A stretch of DNA of 64,000 nt from Ghiorsea sp. (GTDB lineage: Bacteria > Pseudomonadota > Zetaproteobacteria > Mariprofundales > Mariprofundaceae). Location of the stretch: assembly GCA_027080505.1 (NCBI GenBank), contig JALWRX010000031.1, positions 16,139 to 80,138 of the forward strand, given 5' to 3'. Position numbers and translations under genes: made by a program. Below the pieces are notes generated by a model. The model was given only the letters and a program-made list of their open reading frames with translations. It did not search any database and was not told the origin of the DNA. Shown here one piece after another: positions 1 through 8,028 of the stretch. Every line of letters starts with the position of its first letter. The first letter of the stretch is position 1.

Positions 1-330
1 CAATTCAGCCGCCAAAAAGGGTATATCACTCTGATTTTCCACATGAATCTGACCTGATGCCAGCAATAAACCTACAGCCACAGGTAAATCAAAATGTGAA
101 CCATCTTTGCGTTTATCTGCAGGTGCTAAATTTACAGTAATATGACGTAATGGAAACTCAAAATTAGAGTTTAAGAGGGCTGCGCGAACCCTATCTCTAG
201 CCTCACGAACTGCTGCATCGGGCAGCCCTACCAAGCTCCACGAAGGCATACCCCGCGATAAATCTACCTCAACATCAACAGCTTCAGCTTCAAGACCACG
301 AAGCGATGCGCTAGCTAATCGCGCCAACAT
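1..330 (-). CDS. YifB/ComM-family Mg-chelatase-like AAA+ ATPase, N-terminal part (cut by window edge)
   Basis: The first 110 residues of a protein that continues beyond base 1. The N-terminal ChlI-like fold is recognisable from the stretches GLPDAAVREARDRVRAAL (residues 35-52) and NLAPADKRKDGSHFDLP (67-83), which are characteristic of the YifB/ComM family. ComM proteins are hexameric helicases that help branch migration during natural transformation; YifB is the E. coli name. The AAA+ core with its Walker motifs would lie outside the window. ATG at 328-330, just downstream of ubiK on the same strand, so it is probably the last visible member of the same transcript. Family assignment is firm; a role in transformation here is inference. 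Confidence 0.85.
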   Translation of the reverse strand, partial: MLARLASASLRGLEAEAVDVEVDLSRGMPSWSLVGLPDAAVREARDRVRAALLNSNFEFPLRHITVNLAPADKRKDGSHFDLPVAVGLLLASGQIHVENQSDIPFLAAEL

Positions 331-337
331 AAATCAA

Positions 338-586
338 TTACCCTTTAAGTTGTGCTTCCAGTTTAGCGATGCGTTCTTCCATCTTTTGCAAATCTTCGCG
401 TGCTTTTTTGAGCATGGCTTCTTGTACTTCCATGCGCTCATGCGTGACCACATCAAAGTGTGCAAGTGCGCCTTCAACGATGTTTTGAATTTGAGCTTCT
501 GCACCCATTTTTACACCACCAAGCATTTTGATACCTGATGCGATTTTTTCTGAAATGTCGTCCAATGTTTTGCTATCAACTGCCAT
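338..586 (-). CDS. ubiK: Ubiquinone biosynthesis accessory factor UbiK (BMFP/YqiC family)
   Basis: An 82-residue protein with the family layout: an amphipathic N-terminal half (IASGIKMLGG) followed by a C-terminal coiled coil (about residues 48-80, VQEAMLKKAREDLQKMEERI). UbiK binds UbiJ and helps the aerobic Coq/Ubi metabolon make ubiquinone; older names are YqiC and membrane-fusogenic BMFP. Length is typical. It sits directly downstream of ubiX, another ubiquinone gene, which supports the call. The possibility that it is an unrelated small coiled-coil protein is low. Confidence 0.85.
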   Translation of the reverse strand: MAVDSKTLDDISEKIASGIKMLGGVKMGAEAQIQNIVEGALAHFDVVTHERMEVQEAMLKKAREDLQKMEERIAKLEAQLKG

Positions 587-609
587 GTCTATCTCCTACT
601 TCCTAAAAC

Positions 610-1227
610 TTATGCGCCCCAGCGTATGTTTGACCCATCATTCACACCCAAATGATCCATAATCCTATCCACCATAAAATCTACCAAATCATCAATACTT
701 TTCGGCTCATGATAAAAGCCTGGCATGGCAGGAATAATGCGAACACCCATTTTGGACAGGTTATACATATGTCCCAAATGGATTTCTGATAATGGTGTTT
801 CACGTGGCACAAGAATTAAATTTTTACGCTCTTTAAGCATCACATCCGTTGCCCGCTCAATTAAATTGCTTGATGCACCCGTGGCAATGCGCGCCAAAGA
901 ACCCATGGAGCAAGGTACAACCACCATATCCTGCATATCCGCAGAGCCTGATGCCACAGGCGACATCCAATCTTTATTGCCCCAGCATGTAAGATACTGG
1001 GCATCTACACCTGTGAAACCTGCAATATCTTTTGCCATCTCATCAAGGTTAGAGGTCAGTTTAAAATTCGATTCTTGCTCTAAAACCACGCGCGCAGCAT
1101 CTGAAATCAACAAATGAAGTTGAATGTCTTTTTTGGCTAAACGCTGAATCAAACGCAATGCATAAGGCGCACCCGATGCGCCTGTCATGGCAATAATAAT
1201 AGGGCTATGTTTCTTGTTATTGGACAT
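610..1227 (-). CDS. ubiX: Flavin prenyltransferase UbiX
   Basis: 205 residues. UbiX attaches a dimethylallyl group to FMN, making the prenylated flavin cofactor of the decarboxylase UbiD in ubiquinone synthesis. The flavoprotein fold is shown by TGASGAPYALRL (residues 15-26), the VVPCSMGSLARIATG segment and the ERKNLILVPRETPLS stretch, all strongly conserved in UbiX/Pad1. Start ATG at 1225-1227, 7 bases after the lptB stop. It lies between lptB and ubiK, a tight same-strand run. No UbiD is visible in the window. Confidence 0.95.
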   Translation of the reverse strand: MSNNKKHSPIIIAMTGASGAPYALRLIQRLAKKDIQLHLLISDAARVVLEQESNFKLTSNLDEMAKDIAGFTGVDAQYLTCWGNKDWMSPVASGSADMQDMVVVPCSMGSLARIATGASSNLIERATDVMLKERKNLILVPRETPLSEIHLGHMYNLSKMGVRIIPAMPGFYHEPKSIDDLVDFMVDRIMDHLGVNDGSNIRWGA

Positions 1228-1234
1228 ATCTCAC

Positions 1235-1963
1235 CTACAAACTAAAACTTTCGCCAAAGTATAATCGGCGTGCATCATCATTATTTACAATCTCTTCTGC
1301 CGAGCCTTGCACCAAGATTTCACCTGCTGTCATCAAATATGCCCTATCACAAATGCTCAAGGTTTCGCGTACATTGTGATCAGTAATCAAAATACCATAA
1401 CCTTTATCGCGTAAATCACTAATAATTCCCTGAATATCTTCCACAGCAATAGGGTCAACCCCTGCAAAAGGTTCATCCAACAAGACAAACTTAGGCTTGG
1501 TTACCAAACAACGAGCTATTTCCGTGCGCCGCCGTTGCCCACCCGATAAAGTATATGCCTTTTGCTCTTGCACACTCTCCAAGCCAAAATCGGCAAGCAA
1601 TGCATCCAATTCTTCATGCATTTTCTCTACAGACATATCTAAGGTTTCAAAAATTGCCAACAGGTTTTCACGCACAGTAAGTTTTCGAAACACACTGGCT
1701 TCTTGCGGTAAATAACCAATGCCTTTGCGTGCACGTTTGTACATAGGCATATCCACCAAAGATTCGCCATCCAAAGTTACATCACCACCATCTGCTTCCA
1801 CAAGCCCGCACACCATATAAAAGCTGGTGGTTTTACCCGCACCATTGGCACCCAACAAACCCACACATTCACCCGAAAAAACCTCTAGGCTCACATCATG
1901 TACCACTGTTTTATGACCATACACCTTTTTTAGGTTTGTTGCTGATAAATGCGATTTATCCAT
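1235..1963 (-). CDS. lptB: LPS export ABC transporter ATP-binding protein LptB
   Basis: 242-residue cytoplasmic ATPase of the LptB2FGC complex that extracts lipopolysaccharide from the inner membrane. Walker A GANGAGKTT (residues 38-46), Q-loop Gln87, signature LSGGQ (139-143) and Walker B LLDEP (161-165) are all intact, and SGGQRRRTEIARCL is typical of LptB rather than of other ABC ATPases. The ATG overlaps the last base of the lptA stop codon (TAATG), indicating translational coupling. Downstream of lptC and lptA in the standard order. Confidence 0.97.
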   Translation of the reverse strand: MDKSHLSATNLKKVYGHKTVVHDVSLEVFSGECVGLLGANGAGKTTSFYMVCGLVEADGGDVTLDGESLVDMPMYKRARKGIGYLPQEASVFRKLTVRENLLAIFETLDMSVEKMHEELDALLADFGLESVQEQKAYTLSGGQRRRTEIARCLVTKPKFVLLDEPFAGVDPIAVEDIQGIISDLRDKGYGILITDHNVRETLSICDRAYLMTAGEILVQGSAEEIVNNDDARRLYFGESFSL

Positions 1964-2433
1964 TACTTCACTTCTTCGCCAAAGGTAAATTGCACTTGTT
2001 TTCCTGACTTACCTTTAAGCACCTTAATATTTTCTGTTGCCGTATGATATTCAATCACTTCGCCTTCAAGCACGCTATTCTCATCTTTCACTTGGGCATG
2101 ACCTGTTAAAATCAAAAGCTCTGATCCTGCCTGATAGGTTGCGCGATCTGCACTACCTTGTTTAACCTTGGTTGTGATAATGACATGTCCTGTAGCATCC
2201 AAAGATTTAAGTTCATTTTTACCATCTATATCTTGATACCACACCATGATTTTATCCGCTTTCATCACCATATCTTGGTGATGTACAACCACATGCCCAT
2301 AAAAATCAGCACGCTGATCTTCTTGAAACAACTCAAACCTGTCTGCATCCACAGTCATGGTTTGTGCATAAGCCATGGGTGCACAATTGACCAATGCATA
2401 ACACAACCCCCACAATATCAAGCTACACTTCAT
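1963..2433 (-). CDS. lptA: LPS transport periplasmic protein LptA
   Basis: 156 residues with a cleavable signal peptide (cleavage predicted after AYA, about residue 23) and an OstA/LptA beta-jellyroll: repeating short strands such as DFYGHVVVHHQDMVMKADKI. LptA bridges LptC in the inner membrane to LptD in the outer membrane and carries LPS across the periplasm. Its ATG overlaps the lptC stop by four bases (ATGA). Length is slightly under the E. coli protein. Assignment rests on fold pattern plus the kdsD-kdsC-lptC-lptA-lptB order. Confidence 0.92.
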   Translation of the reverse strand: MKCSLILWGLCYALVNCAPMAYAQTMTVDADRFELFQEDQRADFYGHVVVHHQDMVMKADKIMVWYQDIDGKNELKSLDATGHVIITTKVKQGSADRATYQAGSELLILTGHAQVKDENSVLEGEVIEYHTATENIKVLKGKSGKQVQFTFGEEVK

Positions 2434-2972
2434 TGTTTTTCCTCAATTTCCATATGTACGCCACCCTGAACAACAACCCTACCTTGTTCTTGCCATACAC
2501 GCATGTTTTTACCCCTAATCACCATACCTTCTTTTTTCATCACAAATGCATCGGGCACATATAACATGTTTTTTTTCTGATAAACATACAGTGTTTCACT
2601 GCGTAAATCCCAACTATGATAAAATACAGATACACTACCTTTGAGGTGAACTACTCCCCTTTTTTTATCATAATCACCCGTATCCCCTTGAATGGGAATC
2701 ACCTGACGTGAAGCGGTATATAAATCAATCAACGGTTGTTCTAAAAGCAATATGTTTTTCTTTTCCACCGCACTTTTTGCCTGCAAACGCCAATTTAAGC
2801 TGTCCCCTTGATATGCTTTAATATCAGGGTTGGTTACACGACTTCCCGATTGAATCGCAGCCACATCCAATACTTCTTGTATGCTATGTTTCGCAGTAAG
2901 CATAAAATATGCAGCCAGCAATAAACTGCCAACACTTAAGGCAACAAAAGACCATTTTAAGCCCGTCAACAC
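2430..2972 (-). CDS. lptC: LPS export system protein LptC
   Basis: About 180 residues: one N-terminal transmembrane segment (FVALSVGSLLLAAYFML) and a periplasmic OstA-like beta domain rich in short strands. LptC passes LPS from LptBFG to LptA. The start is uncertain. The GTG at 2970-2972, immediately after the kdsC stop, gives the usual short cytoplasmic tail; a TTG at 3035 would add 21 residues encoded inside the kdsC 3' end and looks less likely. Neither has a strong ribosome-binding site, so coupling to kdsC translation is probable. Confidence 0.88.
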   Translation of the reverse strand: MLTGLKWSFVALSVGSLLLAAYFMLTAKHSIQEVLDVAAIQSGSRVTNPDIKAYQGDSLNWRLQAKSAVEKKNILLLEQPLIDLYTASRQVIPIQGDTGDYDKKRGVVHLKGSVSVFYHSWDLRSETLYVYQKKNMLYVPDAFVMKKEGMVIRGKNMRVWQEQGRVVVQGGVHMEIEEKQ

Positions 2973-2977
2973 GATTG

Positions 2978-3538
2978 TTACCAGCCACAATCCTGTGGTG
3001 TAACACCATAAGCCTGCTCTAAAATTTCTTCCCAACCACCATTGGCTAAAATCAAACCTTCACATAGCTGTCGCACGGCACCTTGACCACCTGCATATTC
3101 AGAAACCCATGCAGCATGTTTCAATACACCCACAAAAGCATTACATGGTGCAGTTTGTAAACGACACTGACGCATGGCAGGCAAATCAATCACATCATCT
3201 CCCATATACGCGCAATCCTCAGGTGAAATACCCGCTTGTTCACACAAATCCTTCAAACCATCTGCTTTGCGCAAGCTTCCTTGAATCAAATATTGGATGC
3301 CCAAATCTGCGGCTCTGTGCGCCAGCACCTTAGACTTGCGCCCAGTTAAAATTGCAACTTCAATACCTGCTCGCTGCAACATTTTAATGCCATGCCCATC
3401 GCGCACATTAAAATTCTTAATTTCATCACCACTATCCGTCATGGTGACATGTCCTTCGGTAAGTACGCCATCCACATCCAAGACCAACATTTTGATGCCT
3501 TTAGCAACATTTAAAGGAAAATTTTGATACGAATTCAT
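2978..3538 (-). CDS. kdsC: 3-deoxy-D-manno-octulosonate-8-phosphate phosphatase KdsC
   Basis: 186-residue HAD phosphatase that hydrolyses KDO-8-phosphate to KDO for the LPS inner core. The HAD nucleophile motif DVDGVLT (residues 21-27, Asp21 and Asp23), the LTGRKS motif (64-69) and the metal-binding GDDVID (113-118) are present. This is the compact capless C0-type form, consistent with a tetrameric KdsC. The start codon overlaps the kdsD stop by four bases (ATGA at 3535-3538). Confidence 0.95.
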   Translation of the reverse strand: MNSYQNFPLNVAKGIKMLVLDVDGVLTEGHVTMTDSGDEIKNFNVRDGHGIKMLQRAGIEVAILTGRKSKVLAHRAADLGIQYLIQGSLRKADGLKDLCEQAGISPEDCAYMGDDVIDLPAMRQCRLQTAPCNAFVGVLKHAAWVSEYAGGQGAVRQLCEGLILANGGWEEILEQAYGVTPQDCGW

Positions 3539-4518
3539 GCAATACCTGCCTGTAACAAATCGTGAAGGTGGATCACCCCCACCAGTTCACCATTTTCATT
3601 GGTAACAAACAACACTGTCACCTTTTTCTCTTCCATCATGCGTACAGCTTCACTGGCCAAGTGTGTATATGTAATCGTATGTGGTGAAACATGCATCACT
3701 GAAGCAACAGGAATAGTCATGTCCAACTGCCCGTCTTGTTGTAAAATTCGCCTTAAATCCCCATCGGTTAGACAGCCTTCTAACTTCTTAGATTCACCAA
3801 CGCCTGTAATCCCCAAACGGTAACTGCTCATGGTATAAATGGCATCTGAAAGGTGGGCTTTCGGGGAAACCATGGGTATTTTATCACCCACTTGCATCAC
3901 ATCTGCCACCGACATTAAACGGCGACCAAGGCTACCTGCAGGGTGAACACGTGCAAAATCTTCGGGTTGAATACCTCGATGTTTAAGCACCACAACTGCC
4001 AGCGCATCACCCAAGGCTAAAGTTGCAGTTGTAGATGCTGTAGGTGCTAAATTCATCGGACATGCTTCTTCCGTAACAGGGATGTGCAATAAAAAATCAG
4101 CATGTTGCGCTAAAGTCGATGTTTTACCACCTGTCATCGCAATAATGGGCGCACCTAAACGTTTAATTGTTGGTAGCAATCCACAAACTTCTTCCGTCTC
4201 TCCACTGTGTGATAATGCCAGCACAGCATCATCACTGGTAATCATGCCTAAATCACCATGTTGTGCCTCTGCAGCATGCACAAAAAATGCAGGTGTACCC
4301 GTAGATGCAAAGGTTGCTGCAATTTTTCGTGCAATAATTCCTGACTTACCCATACCTATAATGACAAGTTTTCCTTTGAGGTTCAAAATAAGGTCTGCAG
4401 CCTTAACAAAATCAATATTTAACGCTGATTTTTGCATCTCCAAAGCTACTATCTCTATATCAAGTACCTTTTCAGCTTGTTTAATCCACTCTTCTTGAAG
4501 TTGTATATCATTTGTCAT
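3535..4518 (-). CDS. kdsD: D-arabinose-5-phosphate isomerase KdsD (KpsF/GutQ family)
   Basis: 327 residues. Converts ribulose-5-phosphate to arabinose-5-phosphate, the first step to KDO. An N-terminal SIS domain (IIGMGKSG at 53-60, HAAEAQHGDLG at 81-91, SHSGET at 103-108) is followed by two CBS domains over roughly residues 205-325. Length matches E. coli KdsD. Followed by kdsC with a four-base overlap, so two consecutive KDO steps are translated from one message. Confidence 0.95.
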   Translation of the reverse strand: MTNDIQLQEEWIKQAEKVLDIEIVALEMQKSALNIDFVKAADLILNLKGKLVIIGMGKSGIIARKIAATFASTGTPAFFVHAAEAQHGDLGMITSDDAVLALSHSGETEEVCGLLPTIKRLGAPIIAMTGGKTSTLAQHADFLLHIPVTEEACPMNLAPTASTTATLALGDALAVVVLKHRGIQPEDFARVHPAGSLGRRLMSVADVMQVGDKIPMVSPKAHLSDAIYTMSSYRLGITGVGESKKLEGCLTDGDLRRILQQDGQLDMTIPVASVMHVSPHTITYTHLASEAVRMMEEKKVTVLFVTNENGELVGVIHLHDLLQAGIA

Positions 4519-4521
4519 GAT

Positions 4522-5781
4522 TTATCCCCAGACATTTAACTGACTTTGCACAGCCATTAATTGCAGCATTTCTTTAGCTTTGAGACGAAAAGCTGTTAAT
4601 TCTGTTTTAGGAACTGGTTTGGCAGCTTTATATTTCACTCGCAATGGGTTCACAGCTCTTCCCCTAGACCTAAACTCAAAATGAAGATGAGGGCCCGTAG
4701 CTAACCCGCTCATACCCACATATCCGATAACTTGCCCCTGCTTAACAAAGCTTCCTTTTCGTATGCCTTTTGCATAACGAGACATATGTGCATAAGCCGT
4801 TGAGTGAATACCGTTGGTATGTCTGATTTCTATAAACCGCCCGTAGCCGCCTTTCCAACCTTTGTAAACAACTTTACCATCACCAATAGCATGAATTGGT
4901 GTGCCTGATTTGGCAGCATAATCCACACCTCGATGAGCTCGTGTATACCCTAGGATAGGATGTTTACGGGACACTGAAAAACGAGATGATATACGTGAAT
5001 AGCGCACAGGTGATTTCAAGTATGTCTTACGAAGATTTCTCCCTTCCGCATCATAATACTCAATATTACCCTTTTTATCGGTATAACGTATGGCTGTATA
5101 GACATGCCCTCTATTGGTAAATTCTGCTGATAAAATGGTATAATCAACGCGCCTACCTTCATCATCAAAAGATTCTTCATACAACACTTTAAAAGCATCA
5201 CCTTTACGTAGGTCGCGAACAAAATCAATATCCCAAGCGAAAATATTAACCAATTGAATCGTTAAAGCGTCTTCTAAACCTGCCTTACCAGCATCATAAA
5301 ATAAACTATCTTGAATAACACCTTCCACCATATTTATTCGGGTAAATACTGGTCTCTGAATAAGCTTTGCTCGCCATGTTTTACCTGGTTCAGATGTTAA
5401 AACCAAACGCTCTTTTGCATTTATTTGGTAATTAATTTCAATATATTGATCACTTATCTTTTTCTTAAACTTATGACCAATACGTATATTTTTTAAATTA
5501 TAAACTGGTGCAGCAGTATGGGTTACATTAGCTACTTCTGATGCTGGCAGCCCTAATCTTACCAAAATTAGACCTGCTGTATCACCACTTTTAACTACCT
5601 CGGTTATTTCAACATCATGGCTGGTTTTAATCGATGGTAAAATCCATTCATGATGAATCACTGGCGTATCATTACGCCCTGCATTACCTTGTATTGATGT
5701 TATAAACATTACAAATATCAAAAAAAGTATTGTTGCTAATAAAAAGCTATGTTTCCCCCACCTTTTTACTAAAGAATTCAT
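4522..5781 (-). CDS. M23-family (LytM domain) peptidoglycan endopeptidase, MepM-like
   Basis: About 419 residues. An N-terminal membrane anchor or uncleaved signal (LLATILFLIFVMFI) is followed by a LysM-like/OapA-like region and a C-terminal M23 zinc peptidase. The zinc ligands are visible: His283 and Asp287 in HRGVD, and His365 and His367 in HLHFEF. Since the full HxxxD and HxH set is present it should be an active D,D-endopeptidase acting in the periplasm, not a degenerate EnvC/NlpD activator. ATG at 5781 is preferred; a GTG two codons upstream is possible. It lies between parB and kdsD. Confidence 0.88.
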   Translation of the reverse strand: MNSLVKRWGKHSFLLATILFLIFVMFITSIQGNAGRNDTPVIHHEWILPSIKTSHDVEITEVVKSGDTAGLILVRLGLPASEVANVTHTAAPVYNLKNIRIGHKFKKKISDQYIEINYQINAKERLVLTSEPGKTWRAKLIQRPVFTRINMVEGVIQDSLFYDAGKAGLEDALTIQLVNIFAWDIDFVRDLRKGDAFKVLYEESFDDEGRRVDYTILSAEFTNRGHVYTAIRYTDKKGNIEYYDAEGRNLRKTYLKSPVRYSRISSRFSVSRKHPILGYTRAHRGVDYAAKSGTPIHAIGDGKVVYKGWKGGYGRFIEIRHTNGIHSTAYAHMSRYAKGIRKGSFVKQGQVIGYVGMSGLATGPHLHFEFRSRGRAVNPLRVKYKAAKPVPKTELTAFRLKAKEMLQLMAVQSQLNVWG

Positions 5782-5791
5782 AAACACTTGA

Positions 5792-6646
5792 TTATTGGTA
5801 ACTCCTCAGGCTTTTTATTATTCTATCCAGCTCTTGTTTGTGTGCAAAAGCAATCTTTACTTCACCTGAACCATCTTTTTTTCGTGTTAAGCTTACTGAT
5901 AAACCTAAGTTTCGTTTTAATTCTTCACTTAAAGCTAGAATATCAGCATCAACCTCACTTTTTGTAGGCTTAGAGGTATTCGCTTTTCTAGCCTCTTTTT
6001 CCATCTGCCTTGCGCTCCAACCTTTCTCAATGCAAGTTTTCGCCAGCATAATCGCATCTGCAGCCGCAAGACCAACCAACGGTCTAGCATGCCCCATATT
6101 AAGCTTTCGTTCCTCCAACATAAGTTGTATGGCTTCTGGCAACTGTAAAAGACGAATTAAATTACTCACCTGAACCCGAGAAACACCTATACTTTCAGCC
6201 ACCTGTTGCTGAGTATAATTAAATTCTTCCATCAACCGTCTGTAAGCACGTGCAGACTCTACAGCACTTAAATCATCACGCTGTTCATTTTCCACAATGG
6301 CAAGTTCTAATGCCTGTAAATCATCAACTTCTCGAACTACAGCTGGGATTTCATGTAGCTTAGCTATTTGTGAAGCACGCCAGCGACGCTCACCTGCAAT
6401 CAGTTCATAACCATCACCCTGTGGGCGAATCAAAACTGGCATCAATACACCATCACGTTTAATCGAATCTGCAAGTGCTTGCAACTCATCCTTATCAAAG
6501 TTGGAACGTGGTTGATATTTATTGGGTTTAATTTTAGATATTGGTATCAATGTTGCCTGCGCCAAAACCTCTGGTGTTGGTTTATCGCCCAATAATGCAT
6601 TCAACCCTCTTCCCAAAGCTTGTCTCTTTTTTTGTGGTGTTTTCAT
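5792..6646 (-). CDS. parB: Chromosome-partitioning protein ParB
   Basis: 284 residues. ParB binds parS, clamps and spreads on DNA using CTP, and forms the origin partition complex. Seen: the N-terminal basic tail RGLNALLG (13-20) that stimulates ParA; the ParB/Srx motifs PNKYQPR (41-47), GERRWRA (85-91) and ENEQRDDLS (119-127) that make the CTP pocket; a helix-turn-helix around 145-165 (QQVAESIGVSRVQVSNLIR); and a C-terminal dimerisation domain. Cotranscribed after parA. Two perfect parS sites lie nearby. Confidence 0.97.
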   Translation of the reverse strand: MKTPQKKRQALGRGLNALLGDKPTPEVLAQATLIPISKIKPNKYQPRSNFDKDELQALADSIKRDGVLMPVLIRPQGDGYELIAGERRWRASQIAKLHEIPAVVREVDDLQALELAIVENEQRDDLSAVESARAYRRLMEEFNYTQQQVAESIGVSRVQVSNLIRLLQLPEAIQLMLEERKLNMGHARPLVGLAAADAIMLAKTCIEKGWSARQMEKEARKANTSKPTKSEVDADILALSEELKRNLGLSVSLTRKKDGSGEVKIAFAHKQELDRIIKSLRSYQ

Positions 6647-6674
6647 AGCTTTCCCTACCCTTCTTTATTACACA

Positions 6675-7466
6675 TTAAACAGCAATTGATTCGCGCTGCA
6701 TCATTTCTTGAGCAACTTGAAAATACGCCTGTGCTCCTTTAGAGCGTAAGTCATGATACATCACAGGTAAACCATAACTCGGTGCCTCAGACAAACGTAC
6801 GTTTCTTGGAACAACTGCTTCATAAACCTGAGCTCCAAAATATTCACGCACATCTTTTTCTACCTGGCTAGACAGATTGTTCCTTCTATCCACCATAGTT
6901 AAAAGAATACCTTCAATTTCTAAATGTTCATTTAAGTTAGCTCGAACACGGCGAATGGTATCCATCAACTGACTCAAACCTTCCATAGCATAAAACTCAG
7001 TCTGCAAAGTTACCAACACACGATCAGAAGCTGTAAGCGCATTAATCGTTAACATATTTAATGCTGGTGGGCAGTCGATAATTACATAATCAAATGGCTC
7101 ACCATCATAGTTTTGAAGACAAGTCCTTAAGATTTTCTCTCTTGCGTTTAGGTTCACCAACTCAACTTCAGCACCTGACAAATCAATGGTGGCAGGAACT
7201 AAATACAAGCCTTCACAACCTGTTTCCATAATTGCTTCTTGAAGGTCTTCCCCTCGGCTTAGTAACTCATACATACCTACTTTTACAGTGTCTTTATCTA
7301 CACCCAACCCAGAAGTTGTATTACCTTGTGGGTCTAAATCCAAAACTAAAACCCTCTTATCAAATGCTGATAATGATGCTGCTAAATTTATACTTGTGGT
7401 GGTTTTCCCTACACCCCCTTTTTGGTTTGCAATAGAAAACACAGGACCTAAATTTTTATGTTTCAC
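6675..7466 (-). CDS. parA: Chromosome-partitioning ATPase ParA (Soj)
   Basis: About 263 residues, a deviant Walker A ATPase (KGGVGKTT, residues 16-23) whose ATP-bound dimers coat the nucleoid and move ParB-parS complexes. The likely start is the GTG at 7464-7466, because GGAGG sits 8 bases upstream at ideal spacing. That GTG lies inside the parS site at 7459-7474. A longer frame from upstream codons (to 7514) is open and would add a segment containing FHVKH, but it overlaps rsmG more deeply and lacks an equally good ribosome-binding site. Confidence 0.93.
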   Translation of the reverse strand: MKHKNLGPVFSIANQKGGVGKTTTSINLAASLSAFDKRVLVLDLDPQGNTTSGLGVDKDTVKVGMYELLSRGEDLQEAIMETGCEGLYLVPATIDLSGAEVELVNLNAREKILRTCLQNYDGEPFDYVIIDCPPALNMLTINALTASDRVLVTLQTEFYAMEGLSQLMDTIRRVRANLNEHLEIEGILLTMVDRRNNLSSQVEKDVREYFGAQVYEAVVPRNVRLSEAPSYGLPVMYHDLRSKGAQAYFQVAQEMMQRESIAV

Positions 7467-8028
7467 GTGAAACACCTCCAACATCTTCATTTCCACCCTT
7501 AACATAACATGCAACCCTTTGCATATCTTTGGGTCGATAATCCTCTTCTAAACACCAACCATCAACATCAGGTAAAACTGCTTCATCAGGAACGGGTAAC
7601 ACAGCCCTACCACCATCGACAATATGTTTATCACACATCTTCAATAAAAGGCGCACTTCAGAAACAGCCCTTGCTACACATACTGTTGCATTCAAAGAAT
7701 CCAAATCATTAATATCAGCATCATAAGCATCTGCATTTAATTTTAGTTTACGTATGACGTGCCGTATAAATTCAGTCCGCTTCTTTCTTCTCTCAACCAA
7801 AATACCCTTGATGTTTTCATTATGGATTAACAGTGGTATTCCAGGCACCCCCATACCACTGCCAATATCTAAAACTATATCCTTATCATCAATCCATTTA
7901 GACAAAGCAACCGATGGTTCAATAAAAGTTTGAAAAAATAAAACTGGGTCTTTAATTGAAGTAAGGTTTAAAACTTTACGAAATTTCATCACCTCATCAC
8001 AATACAATTGTTGCCTAGTATCAATCAC
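7456..8028 (-). CDS. rsmG: 16S rRNA (guanine527-N7)-methyltransferase RsmG (GidB)
   Basis: 190 residues, slightly shorter than the usual ~205. RsmG methylates N7 of G527 in 16S rRNA with SAM. The SAM motif [15 protein letters not shown] spans residues 52-66. The start is a GTG at 8026-8028 with a G-rich stretch upstream, overlapping the mnmG stop by 8 bases. The C-terminus runs through parS site 1 and overlaps the start of parA. The gene order mnmG-rsmG-parA-parB is the classic one near bacterial origins. Confidence 0.94.
   Translation of the reverse strand: MIDTRQQLYCDEVMKFRKVLNLTSIKDPVLFFQTFIEPSVALSKWIDDKDIVLDIGSGMGVPGIPLLIHNENIKGILVERRKKRTEFIRHVIRKLKLNADAYDADINDLDSLNATVCVARAVSEVRLLLKMCDKHIVDGGRAVLPVPDEAVLPDVDGWCLEEDYRPKDMQRVACYVKGGNEDVGGVSRET
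7459..7474. promoter_or_regulatory. parS site 1
   Basis: Perfect 16-bp palindrome TGTTTCACGTGAAACA, identical to the consensus bacterial parS bound by ParB. It overlaps the predicted GTG start of parA and also encodes the last residues of RsmG (VSRET) in another frame. ParB bound here could block or tune parA initiation; that part is inference. Confidence 0.95.

Noticed and set aside
2973..3035. TTG start for lptC at 3035
   Set aside because: Adds 21 residues fully inside kdsC and before the expected short cytoplasmic tail; kept only as an alternative.
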